Origin: Siphonodentalium dalli
Lineage: Eukaryota; Mollusca; Scaphopoda; Gadilida; Siphonodentaliidae
NCBI GenBank assembly: GCA_032622095.1
Contig: CP136064.1
Location: 214,970,205-215,034,204, forward strand
Direction: 5' to 3'
DNA: 64,000 bases
Shown here: piece by piece, positions 62,011 to 64,000 of the stretch
Numbering within the stretch: position 1 is the first letter of the stretch
How the letters are laid out: the number at the start of each line of letters is the position of its first letter
The notes under the pieces: generated by a model
The model's database searches: none
What the model saw: only the letters and a program-made list of their open reading frames with translations
What the model was told of the DNA's origin: nothing
Program-made: the position numbers and the translations under genes

Positions 62011-62484
62011 GTGGTTGGCCGACCTTTTATTTTAAAGGAATATTATTCTGAAATATTATTCTGAAAAATGTTTAGTACTCTCTTTCAATATGCCAATATT
62101 ATACAAATAATCTTGTGTTTGATCGCTAAGTTTATTTTTATAACAAAAACCAAAAATTTCCAAAGAATGTCGAAGATCTTATGTTGTAGACAAAGTCACG
62201 TGACTGAAGTCACATGATCACCAGTCGGTGCGGTCACATGATATAACATGTGACAATGATGTGGCAATAGGGGAATTCCTGTTACTATAAAAACAAAGCA
62301 ACCTTAATGTTTGCCAGCTTATCTATGTATATATGGCTTTGTGCATATATTATTGACATCTTTTTGTCAATTACACATAACAATATAGCATTATAAAAGC
62401 ATGCGCTTACGTCGATATAAACATTGGCCATGTTTCGTTTGAGCATCCAATTATGAGACTTTTCGAAGGAGGGATAACATATAT

Positions 62485-62840
62485 AAATACATGTACACAA
62501 ATTTGCGATCCACATGCTTTGTATAGCCATCATAGTCAAAGCAATTGCTGGTTTAAAAAAGTAATCACATATATATACGCTCTTTATTCACTACATATTC
62601 AGGAATACGCTTAACAGGGAACGCTCTTTATTGAGTCATGGTCAAGAAATGTGGGGACATGTTTTAGATTAGTTGTCATCATGAATATTTACTAATTCAT
62701 CAATACATGTAATTACATGTACACAAACTTTTGATAAACATGCTTTATATACCCGTCAATGTCATAGCAATTTCCGGTTTATTAAACTCTCTTTAGGAAT
62801 ACGCTTGACAGGGAACGCTCTTTATTGAGTCATTTTGATA
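62485..62840 (+). repeat. Two diverged direct repeats, about 0.2 kb apart
   Basis: ACATGTACACAAA, ACATGCTTT-TATA and GGAATACGCTT-ACAGGGAAC followed by GCTCTTTATTGAGTCAT occur in both copies (first 62490-62640, second 62712-62835). Confidence 0.65.
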
Positions 62841-63086
62841 CTCACGACTGGACGCTCCAGAAAATTTATATTCTTCGTGGGAGTTGATGTTTTTCTCGGG
62901 ATTGTATTCTCGTCGGTGGTCGATTTGTTTAATGTGGGTATTCACGAAAACCTTTTTTCGAAGTGGATGAATAAATTCTGGACCATTTCGTCGGCGACCA
63001 CTTTAAATAGTTTCTGATTTTTGTGCAATGGGTTTGCCCACAGAAATCCTCCCAAATGTCATGTAAATGAACATCGGTTACAAACA

Positions 63087-63300
63087 TAGTATTATATGTG
63101 TGGACTCATGTGAGATAACTCGTCACAGTCCTGTTAACTTTTTTCACGGAAGTCAGTTATATTTTATTAACTTCTGTTGTCAACATACTCACCCATGGTT
63201 AAGTGGTCCTGTTGATTCATCTATGATATTCACAGGGGAAAACGATGCAAGGATAAAGTACCATTATTTTTCTCAAATTGTCATTTTCACTGTGTAAAGG
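63087..63300 (+). repeat. Dispersed repeat, related to 56243-56745
   Basis: It shares ATTATATGTGTGGACTCATG and later GTGGTCCTGTTGA and ATAAAGTACCATTATTTTTC with the last intron of lectin gene 2. Confidence 0.55.
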
Positions 63301-63328
63301 ATAATATGCGAAGCAGAGGGTATTCGCC

Positions 63329-63367
63329 AAAAGAATCAACGAGGCGCAAGCCGAGTTGATTCTTTGG
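63329..63367. repeat. Short hairpin AAAGAATCAAC / GTTGATTCTTT
   Basis: An 11-bp perfect stem around the loop GAGGCGCAAGCCGAG, which is itself a partial palindrome. Confidence 0.6.
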
Positions 63368-63817
63368 TCGATTACCTGATGCTTAGAATATTATCTGACT
63401 TAAAACCCACCATGGAATTCGAGGGCGGGTGGACATAGACGAGCAAAGGTAATTATACGCGTGTACCTAATTGGTACTCGAATGTGATGGGCATCGCGCG
63501 TTATCAACTATTCAAACACAGCATGTCCACTTGCTGATTCTCGAAACTGTTTTCTGAAAACGATTGTCAAATTGGTCTGGCCTAAAGCCGTGGCCGAATT
63601 ACCACAATCAAAGCTGACCTGACCTAGTTGATCGACGTCGCAGTTAAATTTGGACAGTGTGTGAGATTGTTAGATTGAGTGGAAACTGCCCATCGTGCGG
63701 CTCATGGCAGCTATTATTGTGAACATCCAAATCAAAGTTACACACAGGCGCTTCCATGTCGGAACTTGGAGCTGTCATTTGATTTTTCATATTATTTGAA
63801 GTTTGGTCTGTTTGACT

Positions 63818-63970
63818 ATGGAGTCCGAAGATGAATTTAAATCGACTATGACCCAATCGCGGTATATGGAGGACAATGAAGATGGATGGAGTTCGGCGTC
63901 CTCTGCCATAACTACACAGGAGTTGTTACACGATGTGTTGGCGCTCGAAAGAGGACTACAGACCAAATAA
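63818..63970 (+). CDS. Small acidic ORF at the right edge, unknown
   Basis: Fifty codons from MESEDEFKSTMTQSRYMEDN to ALERGLQTK and stop. The composition (Glu/Asp/Ser, then an amphipathic LLHDVLALERGL) is unlike random A/T-rich sequence, and CpG content is higher here than around. It could be the N-terminus of a transposon or retroelement protein cut by a stop, or part of a gene running off the window. No family was recognised. Confidence 0.3.
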   Translation: MESEDEFKSTMTQSRYMEDNEDGWSSASSAITTQELLHDVLALERGLQTK

Positions 63971-64000
63971 CAGCATCGACCAAGAATTAATCAAAGCTTG

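Overview
The window looks like nuclear DNA of an animal, most likely a marine invertebrate. Coding sequence is a few per cent of the window and is cut into short exons with GT-AG introns. The three loci are animal genes: a tubulin polyglutamylase subunit, a pre-rRNA processing factor and secreted C-type lectins. The rest is dense with short inverted-repeat DNA transposons, a PHD-finger non-LTR retrotransposon and a tRNA-derived SINE. A lophotrochozoan such as a mollusc or brachiopod, or an invertebrate deuterostome, fits best. That placement is an inference from gene content and repeat style, not a proof.

Left part (1-25.4 kb, minus strand): TPGS1. Seven exons were assembled by hand (25368-25293, 20942-20852, 15701-15571, 11534-11471, 10931-10816, 4741-4606, 2649-2592). 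Every splice phase agrees and the reading follows the family from its start codon to close to its C-terminus. A last short exon was not found and probably lies off the left edge. The introns are packed with MITE families (A, B, C, D, G, H below), hAT-type non-autonomous elements, two GCGCTTAAGCGC palindrome arrays and a SINE.

Centre (25.37-34.1 kb, plus strand): RRP15. It starts 373 bp from the TPGS1 start and is transcribed divergently, so the two genes probably share a bidirectional promoter. A 7.6 kb intron separates a 29-codon first exon from the large terminal exon. The intron holds a 1.2 kb foldback element, a second palindrome of about 0.7 kb, a dead CR1-like LINE that has lost its reverse transcriptase, and a hAT-type element.

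Right part (36.6-59.7 kb, plus strand): two tandem paralogous C-type lectin genes built from the same exon set. Both have a 55-nt signal-peptide exon, a 92-nt exon A and a 223-nt exon C. The downstream copy is complete (five exons, 161 residues, one long-form CTLD) but lacks the usual sugar-binding residues. The upstream copy keeps the EPN and WND motifs, but it lacks a recognisable exon B and terminal exon, has a GC in place of the GT donor after exon A, and has a 56-bp duplication over an acceptor. It may be a pseudogene. Introns here carry several transposons with clean target-site duplications (8, 9, 7 and 6 bp), including two insertions separated by one base outside their target duplications.

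The last 4 kb has diffuse repeats and one small acidic ORF at the edge. I saw no prokaryotic genes, CRISPR array, rRNA or functional tRNA, and no convincing new multi-gene system. The most useful observations are the divergent TPGS1/RRP15 pair, the asymmetric decay of the lectin pair, and the nested, datable transposon insertions.
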